A DNA stretch of 64,000 bases. It comes from Botrytis cinerea B05.10. Taxonomy: Eukaryota > Ascomycota > Leotiomycetes > Helotiales > Sclerotiniaceae. Numbering within the stretch: position 1 is the first letter of the stretch; every line of letters starts with the position of its first letter. The translations under genes and the position numbers were made by a program. The stretch is from contig NC_037321.1 of the NCBI RefSeq assembly GCF_000143535.2, positions 186,001-250,000 on the forward strand, given 5' to 3'. Positions 33,945 through 46,400 of this stretch are shown here, piece after piece. Under the pieces are notes generated by a model that saw only the letters and a list, made by a program, of their open reading frames with translations, was not told where the DNA came from and searched no databases.

Positions 33945-35469
33945 AGCACATGGCCCTTACGGTATATAAAAACTTCACAAAAACCTCGACATGATGGTTT
34001 TCTTGTAGTTTTTAGAGTATGCAGTTTAAACGTAGGCATCAACATTTCGATTGAACATACATTTCAAAGCTACAAATTTTGTAGCTTTAAACAATATGTG
34101 TATTTATCTGTGTAAATTAATTACGAATTGAACCTAGAAGAATTTAACCTAGAATAATGCACGTCATGGGTATGTATATAAGGGGCTAATGGTTCGCCTT
34201 TCAAGCTAAGTAAAAGCTTATAGTTTCGTTATCAATGATATGACCCGATGGTTAACACAAAGTCTAGGCCGCTGACGCCAATCATTATTCTAGCCCGTCA
34301 CCTTCCTTATTTGGCATTTTTCATGCTGCAAACCAGCATTTTCGCCGGACGCTTGTGTTTGTAATACCAGCTGCAGGATTAACCGCATGCTGTGTTTTCG
34401 TAATCCAGCTTCTTTCTTGGAAAAAGAAAAGAATAAGCAGTTCATTGTCGGGAGAAATGACAGGAGAAACACATCAACAGAGGGATGACAAGGTCTGATT
34501 TGCATACGCACATGAATTCGCGGAAAAACATCCTCATTCTGTAATAGCCAGCACCTTGTATATATTTCTTATCTCTTCAAAAGGGCCAGTAAAAGAATTT
34601 TCGGCTACTACAAATCTGTAGCTATGAATAGTTCGTTGCGAGAGGGCGATGAGTCGATATCAGGGTTTAGTACTCACCTTGGCTTGGAACACTCCAGGTT
34701 GATTACAAAACATCTGTAAATACCTGGTTCCGGCCTATCATAAATCACAATACAGTGTGAAGCTTTTATCTAGTGATTCCAGGCACGTATCTCCCGACTA
34801 ATATTCTATCAACAATCAAGAAGAAGACACGAGTATCGCTGCTTCACACGAGTCAACCAACGACGCACGGTCCAACAAAAAGAAGGCCAATATGAAAGCT
34901 TTTCAAACTGCAATTAGAACATTTCGATAGACTGAACAGGTTCATCGTTGCTCGAGTGCTTTTGAGTTTTCTGCACCACTAGTGCCAATCACTTACACCG
35001 CAGATCAGTCTCAATAGATAATCAATAATCATTCTTGGCTACTATGATTCTATGAGCATCAAAAACAAAAGCATTACAACAGTAAAACCTTCGAAAGTAA
35101 TAGTAGGGTGTCTGATCAAGAAACATAGAGATAGCGGGTCTTTCTCGCTAACACGCAGCGTAATAGGGGATCAATATCCGACACGTTGTTGGATATTGAG
35201 AGGCAACACATCAGATATTGAGAGGGGCCACGCTGTTAAAAGGAGAGAAGGTGGGGTTAGATCATCAGATTTTCGAGATGAAGCCGTCCAGCAACTGGAA
35301 CTCCTACGCTTCCCATTTAGAAAACATAAGAAGATATTCCAACGAAGCTATATCACTCATCCCCATGATAATACCAAGAGAGTTTCAATACAGGATATGT
35401 ATCGTCTCGAATCAAGCCTCCTCCTAACCCCCCATAACCGCATAAACCATCGCCCGTCTTCCCCCTTCT
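33945..35469. other. Intergenic region downstream of the A-domain gene
   Basis: I looked for thiolation, reductase or thioesterase motifs in all frames that could complete the truncated NRPS-like gene and saw none. Short frames at 34290-34511 and 35052-35477 have no protein features. AT-rich otherwise. Confidence 0.5.
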
Positions 35470-36088
35470 TCACGTGAACTGCAACTCCTCCTCCCCACAA
35501 ACCCCCTCATGCAAAACCGTATACCCTGGCGCCACACCCCCCAAAAACGGTATCTGCAGCGTCGCAACCGGTTCATCCAACGACGCCGTCACATGTCCAT
35601 TCGCACTTACATCTTGGGTATCTGCATCTATAATAATACCATTTGCGCCTGCTTTAAAGCTTGCCGTTTGGTTCGTTTCGGGTATGGTGACGACCATTTC
35701 TCCCGACAGGAAAACCACATATCTGATTATTCGGTTAGGTTCTATTCTGAGTTTATGTTGCAGCTAGCCAAAAGCCGGAATGAATGATTTGAGAGAAAAC
35801 AAACTGTGAAGCAGGCGCTACATGAGCCGCGCCGGGGAAATTAGCAGGCAGATATCCAAAAGTTGCATTTGCCATCGCGCCCAGATTCTGATAGATCATC
35901 TCGCTACCATAACCAGGCTGCTCTTTATAGATTATGGGATCGGTAAGTTGCCAGCATTGGAAGATAGTGATGTTGTTGGAGGCGGTGATGGCGGTGATGT
36001 TGAAATTTGTTGGGACTGCGTGAACAGGCGACGAATAGGAGGCGAAAAAGGGGAGGGTAAAAAGATATGGGGTGTATTGGGCATGCAT
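35470..36088 (-). CDS. Small secreted protein, cupin-like
   Basis: A 178-residue secreted protein from exons 36088-35805 and 35722-35470. The 82-bp intron (GTTTGT donor, CCTAACC branch, ATCAG acceptor) joins PAS-Q to YVVFLSGEM in frame. The N terminus MHAQYTPYLFTLPFFASYSSPVHA is a signal peptide. The mature protein has an all-beta pattern (FQCWQL, ANATFGYLPANF, GAAHVAPASQYVVFLSG, IPFLGG) with the spacing of a single cupin-like barrel, and resembles fungal extracellular proteins annotated only as small secreted or cupin superfamily. Two Cys residues in the mature chain (FQCWQL and EGVCGEE) could form a disulfide. The frame opens earlier upstream, but the ATG at 36088 is the one giving a clean signal peptide. 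Function unknown; a role in host or cell-wall interaction would be a guess. Confidence 0.72.
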
Positions 36089-37703
36089 TTTGGATTTTAG
36101 AAGATTAATTGTAGGAAAGAAGAATCGGATCACGAGTTTACATCTTTCAATGATACTTCCTTTATATATGTATGATAATGTCAAACCTTTATTAACCAGA
36201 CGCTAGAATCATGCAGATGCGGGGTACTATTTGTTTTTTACCGTCCCCAATACTATAGGTCAATTTAGATAGGCATATAGTGTTGCATATGCATTGAGTC
36301 GTTTCCGTAAGAAACACAGACAGTGATTGGCACTTGGTAGTTTAACCTTCACGGCATAGCAGCTGAAGTCAGCCTTCAGTTCCTTGAGATGACGCAGTTC
36401 AATATCTACTTTGAATGCAGTAATTCGTCGATCCAACAGTTGGGTCTAACACAATCCGAACTTTACTCACCACAAATTTCGCCAATCTACAATTCGTTTC
36501 TCTAACGTGGTAAAGTTTTCAGAGAGGCACCAGTTGAATTCCAATCATTCCGACTGAACCAAAGTTTTATAGTATTGATAATCAGAAAAAAATTCTACTT
36601 GCAAAATTCGGATGTGCATGCATATAAACAAGGAACTTTGACTGATCTCCATCCACAATCAGATCAGATCAGAGCTAGCCAGGTAGTCTTTTGCACAGAA
36701 AATCTACTAGATAAAGTGCAAATATTGGACTAGCGATTTATGTAGGTTATCGTAGCTGTACCATCGACGCGGGTGTTGAGTCTAGTGGTTGTCTTGCACT
36801 TGTAAACTCATGATTGGCTTAGTGGCTAACATCCCCTAGACTGCCAACTCAGGACTCCAATACGGTCCGTGCGATGTACCTTGAATAACTAGAGCACCCA
36901 TTTTAACAATTTTTCGAACATATAATTTACAAAATAGGATTTTGATTTTAAACTTCGATTCTTTTACAATTTAAAAACAGAGTATAGATGGAAAATCAGT
37001 ATATATTATTACACTCACAATTTCGATATAGGAATAATATTGATTGAATTTTACATTAAAGAAGAAGTCAATAACTGCTTATTAAGCGAGGGAGTCTGGC
37101 AGTCTAGGGCATAATGCTCCACAGAAGTAAAGGCTATTGTCTACTCAAGATCAATTGATCTATACGAAAGTGCATGCACTTGCATTAATCTATCCAACAA
37201 TAGGACAGGATGAACAGCTGGAAACCGGGAGCTGGAAGCAGGTACAAGTAAATGTCACTTGAAATTTCTTCACCTATTGTTTGCAAAACGAATTCCAGAG
37301 TCTTTACAATAAGCATAATTCTCACATCAAAGGTAGATATTGAACAAGAAACAGAACATCATATGGCATAGAACTCAATATTGAAAAATCGGATTGTATT
37401 TATCCATCATACCTCGCATCACATCGTGCCGAAGTGCTAACTATCTGAAATAAACTCGTCGAAACATCGGCGTACATTCGTCCCATCTTCGTAACATAAA
37501 ATAGCATGTCCAACGCCAAATCCTGCCATGATTCAAAATCCAGTTGTCGGAATATCCGATTATAACCATTTCACAGAGGCGATCCTCTTGCCCCATTCCT
37601 CCCGTTTCATATTCGGTGCCTCGTCACTCCATTCAATACTTCTCGGCGTCATGCATCATTCGCACTTTATCCGTTCGCACCTCGCTCCACTACTAGTCAA
37701 CCC
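36089..37703. other. AT-rich intergenic region
   Basis: Promoter side of the small secreted protein and 3' flank of the proline-rich protein gene. No coding, RNA or repeat signal that I can support; the A/T content is high around 36900-37080. Confidence 0.5.
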
Positions 37704-38576
37704 TTAATACCGATCATCATCATGATGTCTCCTATGAGAATGACTAGAATGCCTTGAATGACTTCTGTGTTCGTGCCCGTGATGCCCATGTCCATGGTCA
37801 TGATGTCTCGAATGTCTATCCTCTTCATATCCTCCATGCCCACTGTACTTTTCATCCCTATACCCACCATGATGCGAATGTGATCCATCGCCGTCTCTTG
37901 GCGGTGAACATTCCCGTCCAGTTTGCGCATCCTCATAGTATTCTACATCTCGGTTGTTGTGATCCTTTCTAAACTTCTTCACTTTGTTTCCGATTAACTG
38001 TCCGGCGATCATTCCACCAGCTGCATACAAGAGTTTTCCCATTGTGCCGCGACCGGTTTGAGAAGCAACACCCCAACCTCCAGCGGCGCCGAGTCCCATA
38101 GATACAAGTCCACGATCGCCTTCAACGGGTTGTCCGTTGGCATCGAGTTCTGGAGGTGGGAGATTAGCGCCGGGCTCATGGTAGGTTGGTGCAGGTGCGC
38201 CACCGTAGGGAGCGGGTGCACCATAAGGAGCGGGCGCGGGGGAGTAGCCACGGTTATCACTATAGGCGTTTAGTTGTTGGTTTCCGTATGGATCGTTTGG
38301 AGGAGGGTAGGGATTTTGTCCATAGGGAGATTGCTGGGGAGGAACTCCGTAGGGACTTGGAGAGTGTGCTGGAGAAGGACCGGGTGCGCCATATGGTGGT
38401 TGAAGGTTCTGTGGTGGGTAGGGGTTTTGTGAATAATTTGGGGCAGGAGGATAGGCGCTGTTGTCCTGAGAGTATTGAGGTTGTTGAGGATATGGTTGAG
38501 GTGGGGCAGCACCGTATGGCTGATGTGGTGGGTAGGGGTTTTGGTTTCCACCACCATAAAAGTCCTGGTTTGACAT
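37704..38576 (-). CDS. Pro/Tyr-rich protein with glycine-zipper and His-rich tail
   Basis: A 290-residue single-exon protein in three zones. Residues 1 to about 135 are a low-complexity PYGAP/PYPP-rich region (QNPYPPHQPYGAAPPQP and similar). A central segment GLVSMGLGAAGGWGVASQ then KLLYAAGGMIAGQLIGNK has small-residue spacing like a glycine-zipper hairpin that could sit in or on a membrane. The C-terminal third is His, Asp and Arg rich (GHGHHGHEHRSHSRHSSH), a likely metal-binding or disordered tail. Fungal proteins of this layout are usually annotated as glycine-zipper or stress-response-type proteins, without proven role. The start ATG is clear and the frame is unbroken. It may respond to stress or associate with membranes; this is inference. 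Confidence 0.72.
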   Translation of the reverse strand: MSNQDFYGGGNQNPYPPHQPYGAAPPQPYPQQPQYSQDNSAYPPAPNYSQNPYPPQNLQPPYGAPGPSPAHSPSPYGVPPQQSPYGQNPYPPPNDPYGNQQLNAYSDNRGYSPAPAPYGAPAPYGGAPAPTYHEPGANLPPPELDANGQPVEGDRGLVSMGLGAAGGWGVASQTGRGTMGKLLYAAGGMIAGQLIGNKVKKFRKDHNNRDVEYYEDAQTGRECSPPRDGDGSHSHHGGYRDEKYSGHGGYEEDRHSRHHDHGHGHHGHEHRSHSRHSSHSHRRHHDDDRY

Positions 38577-40135
38577 TGTGGTTGAATTGATTTACTTGAG
38601 TTGTTCTCTTACTCAAAATTTATCGTCAGATTTGATCTTGTTTGATGATGTTCAAGACAAGTTTGATGGTTGAATTAGATGAGATGTGATCTCTGAACGA
38701 TGTAAGCAGAGGAGTAAACGGCTGAGATGAAGGTGCGTAAGAGGATCTTATATAGGGCAGAGCACAGCACGGATTATGGTAGTGATTGAGGCACAGTTAG
38801 GGCAGTGAATCAATCACCTGCAGCCTCGCGAGCGAATCGAGCCATCCAGGGCCTAAAAGCCCAATTGGCATAGCTGATTGCAATGAGTGGAGATCATAGG
38901 GCTTATACAAGAACTCTGGTTGGTTTATTAGCAAGTCATGTTCCGAGTTCCGTGGTGAGGGGCAGTCTACTGCGCCACGAGTACAAAATTATCCCGGTTA
39001 GTCATGCAAATCATGCAATAGATTCCTTCTAGAAGCTTGAAGAACCCTTCTTTGGAGAACCGTCATGGTTCCTGGTAATGCTGGCTTGCTGTATCTTCGA
39101 AGCGTTCGATGGTTCATCTGGTCTTGTGTAAAGTGGATGATAGGATGCTGAGCGTGTTGAAAATGATCCAATCGCCTATTTGTTCCAAGACATTCACAAT
39201 CATGAATCGATTACAATTTTAATTGCGTATGACTTCTTATTAGGCTATTCGCATTCGCATTCATTTCTATTTTTAAATCTTTACAAATCTTACGAGGAAG
39301 TTAGCATATTGATCTATTGATTTCTCCGAACAATAACAAGAAGGCACTCTCCAGCAATGCTGAGCATCTACCACCTCGCTTCCAGCCCCTTCATCAAGAA
39401 CTCATCATCCGCACTCAGCCCAATGAGATAAGAAGCAAAAAACGTCATCAACCTCGAAGAGACAAACTGCCACTCTACGCCTTATTGCCAAGCCACGAAC
39501 CATCAGCCCCACGCCACTTTGCGCAACGAATGCCGAATTTCCGTTCTTGGCAATTGTCACTGCTGGGATATATGCTCGCTATCATGTAATCACTGCAATA
39601 GTTGCTGTATGAACAAATGAACACATGTGTTGTCTATGCAGTGTGTTCCACTTTCAAGCCTCGTGATCATTTTCGCCCATGATAGGGAAAACATGGGAGG
39701 GGCCGGATTGATGGTATCTGACATTGTGTATTGTTCTGATTCAGTGGGGTGTCTGAGTGTGGTTTCGCAATACACACAGGTTTCCCCGTTCGGTGCCGAT
39801 TCAGTACTGAGGAGATACTTGCTAGATCGGGGAGTCCGAAATTTCTTCTGTGGAAATCGTGGAAGTGGTCACGAGGTATAACAAGAGGTATTATACTTAC
39901 TTGGCAGCAAAGTTATCCACTCGAGCCACTATGATATTCGACAATCGTCGGGTAGTCGATCGTCGAACACCATTTTGATTATTCGAGGTAATGAATATAG
40001 AGTTACGCGGCCAATGTTTCTTTGCATTGTAATTTTGCTCGTAATAATATTACTACCCAGATGGTAATCTCATTGAGCCTTATCCACACGCATTCCGACA
40101 GCGTTCTTTCCAAATTCCCATATTCAAAAGAAATT
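38577..40135. other. Intergenic region
   Basis: Contains the promoter of the Pro/Tyr-rich protein gene and the 3' flank of the next minus-strand gene. The 90-codon frame ending at 39589 starts only at TTG and has no recognisable features, so it is not called. Confidence 0.5.
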
Positions 40136-41443
40136 TTAAACTAATCTAGATCTCCCATACCCATCATCCAGGCTAATACCAGCCCTCTCATCATAGAAAA
40201 AACCACCTCCTTCCATTGCGGCTTGCCTTTGCATCATTTCGTCCGGTCCCATTCCCACCTCACTCACCCAATCTTCTACATATGGAGATTGGTAATTTGT
40301 ATTCAAAGGACTTCCATAATTTCGACTACCACCTTGGCTACGGTCATGAGTATTATAATGCATCATAGATGGTTCTATTCTCATCGAACGCTGTTCAATC
40401 ATCTCCCGCTGTAAGTCTGTGTTGCTTCCACCCCCTAAAGGAGAACGAGAGTGAATAGATCCGTACCGGGACGATGTAAGTGGGCTGTCCATTTCGCCGT
40501 ACATCAAAGGATTGGGACTTTGGTGGAGATTGTTGTGGTGAGAATGAGGACTCCTCATTGCTGTTTCATTCCGCTCGTCGTACATCATTCTAGGCGTAGA
40601 ACGTTGGGATAGATGTGGAGAATTGGGGTAATATGCGGCTGGCTGATAATCTGGCGTCATGGGATATTCGGGAGGACCGGGTCCTAGGTCCTGGAATTGT
40701 GTTCGTGAAATTGGGGCGCGGGGGCTGTAGTATCGAGGACTTTGAAGGCTAGAATCGGGATAAATATCTTCGTGTAGATTTTGACGACTTGGATGGGGAT
40801 GTCCTTGATTCAATGACCTGGATGCTATGTTGCGATTTATCAGGTGTTCGAATGTCCCACGTTGATCCGAGCCCATATCTGATTGCAACCTTCTTCTTCT
40901 GAGTTGTTCAAAATCTTCTAGGCCTAGTGGTGCTGCGCCCAGGATATGATTTCGATCGCGAGGATCCTGTCTACCGAGTCTGAGAGCCTCAAGACCCCCG
41001 GGGTTTTGGCCAATACTTCTAGATCTTGGGCCTATTCCTCCCATCGCAAGGGCTTCCAGACCACCTGATCCTTCCAAATACCTTTCATTTGGGCTAGAAT
41101 GATTTCGTTGGAGTAGAGGTAAAGATAGCCCTGTCGAGGGAGGTGAGTGGTCTCCCATTCTTGGATCTCCTCTAGGAGAACTCATCATTCTGTGCATGGA
41201 CAATTGGTCTCTAGGACTCAGTTGTCTGGGGCTAGGATTAAAATTAGGACAACCTTCCCAATGAACACCGTTCTTCTCATGGCGAATATCGTAGCAGCCG
41301 GATGTTGAGCCTTGATGATTACTTAAGTGTGAAAGAGCATGTCGTGAACCACGATGAGATCTTCCCAGATCAATACTTTCGAGAAGCATGTCGATCACAG
41401 ATTTCGTTTTGGGCTTGGATATTGACTCAATGTTAAATTGCAT
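40136..41443 (-). CDS. Disordered Ser/Pro/Arg-rich protein, unknown
   Basis: A 435-residue single-exon protein starting at ATG 41443 (MQFNIESISKPKTKSVIDMLLES). It is dominated by Ser, Pro, Arg, His, Met and Gly, with SPR/RSP motifs typical of disordered regulatory proteins. An internal imperfect repeat, GGLEALAMGG / GGLEALRLGR / LGLEDFEQLR, lies around residues 127-185. The N-terminal 30 residues are the most ordered-looking part, and a Cys-containing patch (SGCYDIRHEKNGVHWEGC) follows; it has two Cys only and is not a full zinc finger. No localisation signal is visible. I do not recognise the family. The long uninterrupted frame and clean ATG support a real gene. Confidence 0.68.
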   Translation of the reverse strand: MQFNIESISKPKTKSVIDMLLESIDLGRSHRGSRHALSHLSNHQGSTSGCYDIRHEKNGVHWEGCPNFNPSPRQLSPRDQLSMHRMMSSPRGDPRMGDHSPPSTGLSLPLLQRNHSSPNERYLEGSGGLEALAMGGIGPRSRSIGQNPGGLEALRLGRQDPRDRNHILGAAPLGLEDFEQLRRRRLQSDMGSDQRGTFEHLINRNIASRSLNQGHPHPSRQNLHEDIYPDSSLQSPRYYSPRAPISRTQFQDLGPGPPEYPMTPDYQPAAYYPNSPHLSQRSTPRMMYDERNETAMRSPHSHHNNLHQSPNPLMYGEMDSPLTSSRYGSIHSRSPLGGGSNTDLQREMIEQRSMRIEPSMMHYNTHDRSQGGSRNYGSPLNTNYQSPYVEDWVSEVGMGPDEMMQRQAAMEGGGFFYDERAGISLDDGYGRSRLV

Positions 41444-42013
41444 GAAAATGAAATGAGAATAAGAGAAACAAGAAGAAAGAGGAGGGCTCTGAAGACAGAG
41501 GAAAGAAAGATCATAAGCAAACTTCTACTTCTGTGTGCCAACCGATACCGGATACGACAGCGGTCAGATATACGTGAGTCAAGATATCTTCTGTCGATAA
41601 GTGTATCTATGAAACAGAAAAATTGATGCTTCGCTTGTTTGCTTGCTGAGAGATTTTGACAAACTGTAACACCTGTTCGCGGTCAAATCCGCACAACGTG
41701 TTAATGACCAGCCAATAGTTCAATTGGATATTCGCATGAGCTACAAATGCAAAGCCCTATAGGTGGAATAGTGCTTGTCTACTCAAAGATCATCGTATTG
41801 ATCTTTCGGATGAGCAAACAACATGTTGATACGACTTGGTCCCCGAGTATGGGATCGTGCGATAGCCGGATATCTTCAAAGACTGTACTGTACGATGGTG
41901 TGAGTAGTATGGGAGAATCATCTAAACCATTTGTTAGATGTGAAAACGCTCTCATCAAAGCATTCCAGCACGAATGACTAGCCCGAGCTCGACAAGCAAA
42001 AGCTTCTTTGAGC

Positions 42014-42046
42014 TTTTCTCTCTTTTCTCTCTTTTCTCTCTTTTCT
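42014..42046. repeat. (TTTTCTCTC)n pyrimidine tandem repeat
   Basis: Three full copies plus part of a fourth of the 9-mer TTTTCTCTC. Polypyrimidine tracts like this are common in fungal promoters and 5' leaders. Confidence 0.85.
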
Positions 42047-42448
42047 TGTGGTGTGTTACAATTTTCTTTGATTGATTGACGGGGAGATATTAACAATGGT
42101 TTTCTTGATCCAGGGAAATTTTGCATTCAGATGTAGCAATGATACAAGAACGATGTAATAGAGAAGTAGTAAAGTAGTAAAGATGGATCTGAGAACGAGG
42201 GTATATGAAATGATGTTCAGTTGGTGAAATCTTGTATGTTACCATAAACTGCTTTGTTGTTGTAGGACAGAAAGCCTAATTATAGCTCGTCAGATCATTC
42301 GGTCGATTGACAAGTTCGAGTGATGGAGGAATCGAATAGATATTCACAAAATAGAAAGGAATAGTTGAGGAAGTAGATACAGAACGACGCAAAAATTAAA
42401 CAAATTGATAGGCAAGAATCGAAGCATAGAAAGGTAGGAAATGTCGAT

Positions 42449-42589
42449 GTAGGCTTAAGTTATACGGAATATTGTGGGAGGCCCAGGAGGAGATCCAGCA
42501 GGAGATCCAGCAATATGAAGACAAGAAAGATATGTAAGCTTAAGCTATACAGAATATTGTGGGAGACGCAGCAGGGAGATCCAGCAATG
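42449..42589. repeat. Imperfect direct repeat, about 55-65 bp units
   Basis: Copy 1 (42449-42515) and copy 2 (42534-42589) share GCTTAAG-TATAC-GAATATTGTGGGAG followed by GAGATCCAGCAA. Copy 1 contains an extra internal GGAGATCCAGCA duplication. Several differences between the copies are transitions. Its origin is unknown. Confidence 0.75.
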
Positions 42590-43412
42590 TAAATATTTAT
42601 ATCAAAGTATCAATTCAGCAAGAACATTGATCGAGAGTGTAGTCTTGCTTTCGTGATATCCGTAGAGATTGAAGATATCACCAGTATCAAAGGAAGTCGC
42701 CCCTTCAGTCTTTCGAGACAGACCGTGACAGCAGCAGAAGAATCGACCACGTCATCTGTGTTTTGATATATGAATGAACTGGGCGCGAGAAGCCCTCCTT
42801 ATACATATATGGAGAGCTATCGAGAGAAAGACATTCAAAAGGAAATCACTCTGCAGGAAGAGAGAGAAGGGATGTCTTGTTCTTGGCCATATGGATGGTA
42901 AAGGAGCAGCGAGTGAAGGATCAATAGCTACATGCGTATGTCTAGACATGTGGTGTCGACATCTTGTAAATATACTTATTAAAGTTCATATGCTTCCCTT
43001 CGCCCATGAGGTTGGCCCGGCACGGTTGGAGGATCATTCTTTTGATGTAGATCACGTGTACGCTAAACCCTAGACGGACTAACTCCTTGAAGCTACTGAC
43101 CTTCGACGTTTCTTGCCCTTAACAACTTCCTTCGCTTTTTTTGTACGAAATTCGAGGTTCCTCAAATATCCAAAAGAAACATTCGCCCCCGCAAATTCAC
43201 GAAGAAAATTCAATCTTAAATCAATATCATAAGATATTAATTTACAGATCACTTAATCCTTCTCTACAATCTTTCACCAATACTTACTGGATATTAAAAT
43301 TTGTGCGCATTATCCGCATTCAATCTAAAAAGTCGCCGCGCGATCAAAACTTTCACATCATACACTTCCTTCCTCATTGTGCAAACAAGAGAAAGCCACC
43401 AACAAAATCAAT

Positions 43413-46400
43413 ATGCCTTCGCAAATGCCGTCAAGTTTTGCTTCCGCAGCAGCAGCGGCTGCAGGTTCAGGTGCAGGTTCGAGTCGCGATTCTCGAACGG
43501 GAAGGAACGAAGGTGCTCGTGGTAATGAATGGTATGTTTGATTCCTTCACACAGTGTCTCTTCTTGAAGCCCATGACAATCGCTTGATTGCTGTAATTGA
43601 GTTATTTTGGTAAACATTATTATATCTACATTATTGTCATTTCTCTGCCCCTTTGACCCAATTACCTTCTTACTTTCTTGGGGGCTCGGTGGTTGGAAAA
43701 TTCCAGACGTCATTACCACCACACCCTTCTTGGGGTTAGACTACAATTGCGAAATGCAGTCATTGCTGTTGAAGACCTTCGTCGTCTCTTAGGTCAATCA
43801 GGCTCGGTTACTAATGTAATCTCTCATCGTAGGGCCAGAAGAGATACTAGATCTACCAACGGAAGTGGAAGTGGCACACTGACCTTCCGTCGTTCTTCTA
43901 ACGCTCCTCATACATTATCCGCACAAGCAGAAAATCTCCCAGCACACAGTTTCGAAGCTTCAGATGACGTACTACATCAACCACCTCAATCATATGAGCC
44001 ATCTGTCCCTGCGGATCTTCGTTACCCGAAAAATCATTTATTGGATTTATACCAGAAACACCGAGAGGCTAAAGACTCTGGCGCGCGCAATGGCGATGTC
44101 TCAAGACTTTATGTTGAAGGCTGGAATCCTGGTCAATCGAATGGAACGAATGGTCGAGCGTGGGGCAAGGTCACTGATGGTAGAGAGACCCATGGTCCAG
44201 ATGCATGCTGGGATATGAGTGGTAGTCAGAGGCCAGTTTCATTGGAAGAAATGACTGAAGAGGAGAAAACCGTCAGTTTGCCTACCTAGCAGCTCGCCGC
44301 AGTAATCAATACTAATCTCTATATTAGCTTTTCACTACTGATGTTAATTCTCCCATGAAACCACCACCCCAGAATCAGAATAAGGGCTCGAACGAACAAG
44401 GATCCAACACAAATGGTCGCAAAACCTCGGTTTCTCATGGTTCTGGCAACTCTAATTTCGCAGTTTCTTCGCCGGCATCGAGCCGACCTGGTACGCGCCG
44501 CAGGGAGACAAGTGATGCGGTTCCGTTCGCTGCTGGATTAGGATCTCCTGCTGGAACTGGTCGATTTCCCCGAGACGAGTCCTCTCCATTTTTCACTCGT
44601 AAACTCACGGACTTGAAGGACGATGTAGACGATAGACCGGATGAACCCAAAAGTTCCTTACCATTTGGTCCCTTGATGCGTTCTAATACAGGTGGGGCCA
44701 ATTTGGGAAGTGCGCCACTATCCCCTTGGGGACCAACGACTACAAGTGCAACAATGACTCCAATGGGAACCTTCGGTGCATTTGCGATGCCAACTCCGAC
44801 AACCCCCAGTGAGAAACGACCGGGATTTGGAAGCATTCGAGGAGAGAGTCGACTTGCACATCTTATGCCGAAAGAAAAATCTGAGGATAGCGCATCGCAG
44901 TCTGCTGAGCGTTCTTGGAGGACTAGACCTCGAACTGATACAGATCCATTTGGCGATGATAGTGTCCCTAGCGGCAGCGCTGGTCTCGGAGGTGGTCAAG
45001 ATACTAGCCCAACCTTGAATCCTCAGCGAAAGGCTCCAGGACTTGACACTCCAATCCGTGGACTATCGAGTGACTTTGGAATGTCGGATATGCCTGGCTT
45101 CAGAGATGCCCAATTACGTGCTCAAAGCCACCAGACACCACAAGGACAACATTTCAATGAGCCATTGAGTCCCGATACTAACCCGTATCGTAGCCCACCC
45201 GAGGAACGTCGATCTGTAAACGATGATCATTCCTTTGATGATGACAATTCTCATGAGCGACCTCAACCATTAGGAGGTATTCCAGAGCACACACCAAATG
45301 CTTTTGGTAATCTTTCCAGAAATTTTGGCAGTGGTGCCTTCGACGGAAGCGATCGTAGCCAAACATCTAGTGTTGTAGGTGGTGTATCCCGGGGGCCATT
45401 CGCAGCTTTAGGGGGGCTTCCATCATTGAGTAATGTTGGTGGTATGGGGGGCTGGCCTACAAACAACAATATGGTCTCTACACCAGACCGTGAAAGTCGA
45501 TCTGTGTTCCCAAGCGCATTTGGAAACTCCATATTTGGACCCATGGGCGAGATACCATCGCCGGTCCATAGCTCCATGGGAGGGGGTATGTTTGGACATG
45601 GAAACCCAATGGGTTCTATTGGACGAGGAAGTAAGCTCGGGTCTTTGTTCCCTCCTGCCATGCAAGCTCAGATGCAAGGCGCCGAGATCGACAATTCTGG
45701 TGAAATGGGAGATATACGACAAAACAGTGCATTTGGAGCGATCGGCCGAACCCAATTGCACCATGGTAATTTCTATGGATCAGAACCTCGTACCCAGGAG
45801 CCATTCTCGGCGGCGGAGTCTCAGCCTAGTGCAACTATTCCACAGGCCCCTTCGACTCAATCTAACTATCAACAAGCCCAAAATGGGCCTGATTCTGCAC
45901 CTGGTCAACTTCCCAACTCTCAACAACGTATGATGGTTATGCCTGATAGAATGCGATGGATTTATCTTGATTCTCAAGGACAGCCTCAAGGTCCGTGGTC
46001 TGGATTGGAAATGCACGATTGGTATAAAGCCTCATTCTTTACTCCCGATCTCTCGGTCAGAAAACAGGAAGACACTGAGTTTGAACCACTTGGTCAGCTC
46101 ATTCGTCGCATTGGAAACTCTCGTGAGCCATTCCTTGTGCCTCAGATTGGCATCCAGCATGGACCTCCTGCTACTCAGGCTACACCTTTTGCTTCCGCCG
46201 CTACAGCTCCTACTGTTCAGCCTGGGTCTGTTCAACCTCCATTTGCCGGAGCATTCCCAAGTTTTGGTACTACATTGACCGCTGAGCAGCAAAACAATTT
46301 GGAGAGACATAAGCAAGAGGAACAGTACCTCATGGCTAGACAGAGGGAATTCCTGGCAGCGCAACAGGTCAATATGAAGCAAATGCAGATGGGCGGCCTT

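Larger units (their letters stand above)
41444..43412. other. Divergent intergenic region with repeats
   Basis: A 2-kb gap that should hold the promoters of the disordered protein (minus) and the GYF protein (plus). It contains a pyrimidine 9-mer repeat at 42014-42046 and an imperfect direct repeat at 42449-42589. Short open frames here lack protein features. Confidence 0.55.

Noticed and set aside
33945..35469. Possible missing thiolation or reductase part of the NRPS-like gene
   Set aside because: No LGxDS carrier motif, NAD-binding GxxGxxG or thioesterase motif was found in the frames examined.
36760..36860. tRNA-like sequence with an A-box-like TAGTGGTT stretch
   Set aside because: No matching B box (GGTTCRANYCC) or acceptor-stem pairing could be found downstream.
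39317..39589. 90-codon ORF between two minus-strand genes
   Set aside because: It begins only at TTG and has no domain or conserved look.
43533..43832. Open sequence upstream of exon 2 of the GYF gene read as coding
   Set aside because: The only splice that joins GNEW to family-like sequence uses the acceptor at 43832; an acceptor at about 43707 creates a TGA stop codon at the junction.
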